DNA of 64,000 bases from NCBI GenBank assembly GCA_013399015.1, contig VWZX01004911.1, forward strand, positions 1,924,340 to 1,988,339. Direction: 5' to 3'. The stretch is from Galbula dea (taxonomy: Eukaryota > Chordata > Aves > Piciformes > Galbulidae). Positions 59,501-64,000 of this stretch are shown here, piece after piece; positions within the stretch are counted from its first letter, which is position 1, and every line of letters starts with the position of its first letter. The notes beneath the pieces were generated by a model, which was not told the DNA's origin, did no database searches, and saw nothing but the letters and a program-made list of their open reading frames with translations. Position numbers and translations under genes: made by a program.

Positions 59501-61970
59501 ATCATGAATAGTTGCACTACACAGGCATGATATTCTCTGCATTAATATTTGTGGTGTCCAAGAGACTGCAAATTTGACTTTATATTTGGGAGAAAGCTGC
59601 CTTTCTAGTAGATTTGGATGCAATTTTAGTCCTCCTTTCTCCAAAGCTCTAGCTTCTAGCCTGGAGCTGTGCTGGCAGCTGACTCTGCAACCAAACTCTT
59701 GATGTGGTCCTTCATGTTCAGCTGGGGCTGGGCAGGCAGCATCCTCCAAACAGGAGATACCAAACACCATCTGTGCAAGCAATGCCCATCCTTTTCCAAA
59801 CCTACTGCACTGCAGCAAAGTCTCTTCAGCTTTAAGAAACCAGAGGAGGTGCAGATAAATATCTAGAAGACAAGTATTAAATCAGGAAAGGACTGCAAGC
59901 CAGCTCAGGAGCATCCCAGTGCCCTGATTCTGCTCAGGACCTCTGGATGTGAAATACAGAGTAGAACCATCCCTCTAATCAGTGACCTATCAGCTGTTTG
60001 TCATTGATGGCTGCACAGGGGACATCAAATATTAGACTTTTCCCCATTTCTGTGAGCTTTCCCTTGAAAGCTGTGGTGTTAGAAGTAGCAGAGGGGAAGG
60101 AAATGCCAGGTTGTTCTTTCCAGAGGCTGACAGAGATGTGGGATGATAGGAAGGGATATTAGAGTCCTTGGGTTAAAATGCTTTTTCCCTCTGACAAAAT
60201 CATACTCCTGGGTCTCTCTCTTATCCCTGAGCCCTGCTGAACCCAGGAAGACTGGCCACAGGCTCAGAGATCTTTATTCTGTGGCTTTAAGTCATCAGTT
60301 CTGCAAAGATGCTCTGATCCTGTGAGCTCTTCCTAGGACATTTCTCCAAGCCTAAAGAACAACACACAGCCAGATTAGTTACTTTTATCACTAACATTTG
60401 AATTTGACAACAAATCATCATTTCTTTAGGTGATTTTGGTTTTGCCCATTGGCACACAAGTGGATCTGGTTCAAGTCATTTTGCCTGCCCATTGTTTTAC
60501 AGCACAACATTCCTTTGTGCCTGTGTGTCTGGATGCTGGGGCCTGATTTTTTTCCTATTGAATAACAAATCCCCCTGATTTCCACGGATCAAAACAGGTA
60601 GAAGGAAGGGTTGACCTGTTGGGTTGCTGGGGACCCAGCTCAACATGGCAATGTTGCTGCCCTTGATGGCTGTTGGCACCACCAAAGGTACCAGTGCTTT
60701 ACTTCTGCACTTTTCCCATTCCCATCTTCATCTCAACATTTTTTCCCCTCCAATCATAAAATTTCCACTTTTACCATTTGAAACTCTTATTTCTCATAAA
60801 ACTCCCAAGTATGAAAATTTCTTTTAAAGAAATATACCATTAATGTATCTTTATGATGTGCAGCTGATGCTCACAGCATGGGCTATGACTTTTTTATGTT
60901 CCTTACTTGTCCTTGAGACATTTTATTTTGACACCATATCCTTACATTCTAAATTAAACCATATTTTTATTATCTGTTAGATGCCAGCAGACAGCAGTGC
61001 CTTAAAGCTGTTGTACAGCTCTTCATGTCCATCTCAGGGCACCTTCCCCTCTTCCTCCTCACTTTCCACCCCCCCTTCCTATCCCTCCACCTCTCCAAAA
61101 AAAGCATGGATGGAGTTATCCCTGCTGACAGCAATTTACAGTCCCCATTAACAGTCATATAAATTCCAGTGGATCAAGGAAGCTTGGAGTATATGATATT
61201 GAGGCACAGCTAATAGCTCTGGGCTAATTGCCATCTCGTGTTTCTGCTCCTCAAGCCTTCACTGTTTATATCTTTGGTGCAAGCAAGTGGTAAAACAAGT
61301 TTCCAGGTTCCCCAGTCACCCCAGGAGGGCTGGGAGCTGCTGGCTCCAGTAGCAGGCAGAGGGCTGGAGGTGGCAGTCATTTCCCATGTTTAATATGAGC
61401 TGCTCCTGCAGGGCTCTCCCCATCTCCTGGGAAATGAGATCAGGGAATTGGTTAGGTTGGAAAAAAGATGAAGCTGAGCTGAGCACCCATGGTGGAGACA
61501 GCACAGCCTGTCCCCCTGCATCCCCACCCACCCTGACTCACTGCAGGTTAATGCCTCTCCCCCATCTCTTCTTTGCTCCCTTGCAAGCCAAGAGAACTTG
61601 TTTGGTTTTACCTAGGAAATGAGGAGGAATCTTCTCCATCAGACATGTTCTTACCCAATGGTGAGTTCCCACCTCTCATGCCAGTGCAGTCTATCAGCAG
61701 GGTTTGCTCCTGTGGATTATTCCTCCCCATGCAGGGGAGAGGATTTGGTTATGGCACAGTTAAGCCTGACAGGGTTATCAGATGACCTCTGGAAAAACTG
61801 GAAGACAAGCACTTACCATCTTTTGCAAGATGGCTAGATAAAGTTTCAGGGGCTGCTTTGGTGCAAGAGCTGTAAAATTCAGCTGGGGTGGGACTGCTGG
61901 AGTGGTGTCAAGGTGTAAGAGAAAGGGCAGAAGTCCCATCTGCATCTGGAGTGGGTTGTGTCTTACTGGG
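56530..61970. other. Intergenic stretch with weak exon candidates
   Basis: Mostly unique sequence. Splice-bounded open segments at 58425-58493, 58782-58937 and 61616-61660 are candidate exons of an unidentified gene. They match nothing I recognise. An AT-rich part at about 58,940-59,190 contains two CAATTG boxes 1 bp apart (59057-59069). Confidence 0.4.
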
Positions 61971-61974
61971 CAGG

Positions 61975-62281
61975 TGGCAGGAGGATGGGGACGGTCTTTC
62001 CTCAGTGGTGCCCAGGGACAGGACAAGAGGGAACAGGCACAAACTGGAATGTAAGAAGTTCCCTCTAAACATAAGGAGGGATATCTTTACTTTGAGGATG
62101 ATGGAGCACTGGACCAGGCTTCCTAGGGAGGTGGTGGAGTCATCATCTCTGGAGACATTCCAAACCCACCTGGACGCCATCCTGTGCAACCTGCCCTAGG
62201 TGAACCTGCTCTGCCAGTGGGGTTGGACTAGGTGATCTCCAGAGGTCCCTTCCAACCCCTAACATTCTCTGGCTCTGTGTT
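61975..62281 (+). mobile_element. CR1 LINE 3' fragment
   Basis: It contains GAATGTAAGAAGTTCCCTCT, AACATAAGGAGGGATATCTT, CTAGGGAGGTGGTGGAGTCA and GGTTGGACTAGGTGATCTCC. It ends with a degenerate CR1 terminus. Confidence 0.92.
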
Positions 62282-62317
62282 CACACTGCCAGAGTGCTAG
62301 GGGATGGCATCTCCTTC

Positions 62318-62406
62318 ACAGCCAACCAGATCTCCCTGATGACTGCAGGAGGGTTGGACTAGGTGACCTTTAGAGGTCCCTTCCAAGCCAAACAATTCTC
62401 TGACTC
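62318..62406 (+). mobile_element. Second CR1 3' end directly behind the first
   Basis: About 90 bp: CTCCCTGATGACTGCAGGAG, GTTGGACTAGGTGACCTTTA, and AACAATTCTCTGACTCAG. It repeats the 3' terminal part of the preceding CR1, so it is a separate short insertion or a partial duplication. Confidence 0.85.
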
Positions 62407-64000
62407 AGCTTCTGTGGCACCCAGTACCCAGCCAGGTTGGCACACAGCAGCCTTTGCAGCCCTTCCCTCTTACACACCTTGTTTTCCTGTGTTTCTGACC
62501 AAATTTCAGCATGGATAGTAGGCCAAATCTATTAATATCAGGTAGGAGTTTCACCCTCCCACCTCAAACACACTCTCCTGAGCTGCACCTCTCCTTCCTG
62601 GCACTCTCTGTTATCCTCAACTATTTGCTGACTTGCTCAGTTCAGCAGCTTTCATCCTCCTCATCACTCCTGAAAGGATTTTTGGGGCTATTTTTAGAGC
62701 TGACCTAACCTTCTTTCAATATTCTTCCTTTTTTTTTTTTTCTTTTCTTTTGTTTGTTTTAAATTTGGATAAAGAAAAGGGGATTTTTTTCTGCTACAGT
62801 TATCCCTGTAATTATCAGCAGGGCTGAAATTCTCTTGATATGAAATATTTCCATTTACTGGTTGCTGGGGCTTTGAGGGGGTGAAGGTGCTGGACCATTG
62901 TGGCAGCATGGCCATAGGTCTCTTCTGCTAAAGGACAGCAAGCCTGGACCTCTTTGGTCCAACTCTTTCTGCTGCTTTCCACTAGCTCTGTGAAAACATG
63001 AATCTCTTTTAGCCTTAAAATGATGGAACTAGAGGAGTGGCTACATAGGAGCTGTTAGTGGGTTGGGTTGGTCCAAATGGTTCCCAGCCATGGGGAAGTG
63101 ACTTCTATGCACCTATTTTTCAGTATTTTATTATTATTATTATTATTTTGACCATTTGAATCACTATTCCAATATCCCAGTATTATTTTGAATATGCAGA
63201 TTCACACTTTCCAGTAACTGATCCAGTTCCACACCATGGAGTTCACATGAGGCTTTTCCCACTCAGGCTGCTTTTAGCAGTTCCTTTTCTCAGCTCTTTC
63301 CTGCATCCCCATCCCAAATTGTGGTTCACCACAGGGTGAGAAACACAACCAAAGGTCCTGTTGGAGGAAATGGGACATTTCCTCTTTTTTCCACAGTTTA
63401 TTTTTTCAGGTTGGACTCTTGGTCTCCTCAGAAAGATCCAACAAGAGGGACCCTAGGTAGGCTGCCAGCCGTGGAGGGTGGCTTGGCTGTCACGGAGAGA
63501 GAAGCCATGGTGGGGAGGAGGCAGAGAGCCAGGACCATGCAGGACACTACTCTCTTGAGCACAGCAAGGGAGAAACAGCAAAGCTTTGGATGCCAAATGA
63601 ATTCAGGTTTTCACTTTTGTGATTTTGCAGTAAACCCAAGTTCAGTAAATTGATTTTTGTAGTAATAAAAGCTGAACGCTCATAACCCCCAAAGCAATAA
63701 GCATTTTACTGCTGTTTAGAATTTATATTTTATTTCTAGTCTTTCCCTTGGATATGCCCTGAGGGGGAGCACTTTATGTGCAGCTCTACAAATGAACTGA
63801 GTGCAAATATTTTTATTTTCTGCTAAGCATCAAAATTTTGATACATTCTCATGAGGCCAAATGCACTTCTTGAAAGTACAGTGAGCCAGCAGAGCAACTT
63901 GGCTGGGGGTTTTCTCCTGAAGAACAAGCAGTATCAGTGGAAAAGCTGGGCACCAGGCACTGGGCAAAACAGCCTGGAGATAAGAATTACTGATATCTGA
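62407..64000. other. Intergenic right end of window
   Basis: No gene seen. There is an (ATT)n run at 63127-63149 and a T-rich tract at 62730-62760. The element structure is otherwise unremarkable. Confidence 0.5.
63127..63149. repeat. (ATT)n microsatellite
   Basis: About seven ATT units. Confidence 0.9.

Noticed and set aside
62045..62060. TGGAATGTAAGAAGTT, resembling mature miR-1
   Set aside because: It lacks one A in the AAAG core and lies inside a CR1 fragment whose consensus explains it.

Overview
The window looks like bird nuclear DNA. It holds one clearly recognisable protein-coding gene, GATA5 (a two-zinc-finger transcription factor), split over a non-coding first exon and six coding exons on the + strand. 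It also carries many truncated copies of the CR1 LINE family, which is typical of birds and reptiles. Large introns, a CpG-rich promoter, AT-rich intergenic DNA and the lack of any compact gene order all rule out a bacterium or virus. I cannot name the species.

Layout. Bases 1-9,600 are intergenic, AT-rich and free of recognisable repeats, with one candidate upstream enhancer near 8.1-8.3 kb. A GC-rich block (about 9.64-11.33 kb) is followed by A-rich, T-rich and GT-rich low-complexity tracts (11.3-12.6 kb). The CpG-rich GATA5 promoter region spans about 12.7-14.95 kb and has a CCAAT box, a CACGTG E-box and a probable non-coding exon 1 ending at 13,884. Coding exons lie at 14659-15178, 17262-17428, 23242-23367, 24243-24330, 24888-25012 and 26199-26354. 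Their lengths sum to 1,182 nt, encoding 393 residues plus a stop, and every junction agrees in phase. Poly(A) signals lie at 26,675 and 26,760. From 26.9 to 64 kb I can support no gene. This part holds nine CR1 fragments (all beyond 41 kb), simple repeats, a GC-rich element with five GATA motifs at 53.2-53.6 kb, and a few splice-bounded open segments that might be exons of an unrecognised gene.

The most interesting points are all in or near GATA5. (1) Intron 2 has a CpG-rich internal segment preceded by three closely packed GATA motifs, a good candidate for an alternative promoter. (2) A 73-bp exact duplication is bounded by single Ns and indicates a mis-assembled 222-bp insert. (3) A perfect 16-bp inverted repeat lies in the same intron. 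(4) The linker between the two zinc fingers appears one residue shorter than in the GATA family. (5) The exon carrying the whole DNA-binding C-finger is phase-symmetric and has a weak acceptor. (6) CR1 copies are absent from the 20 kb around the promoter. All coordinates were read by eye and no search or alignment was run.
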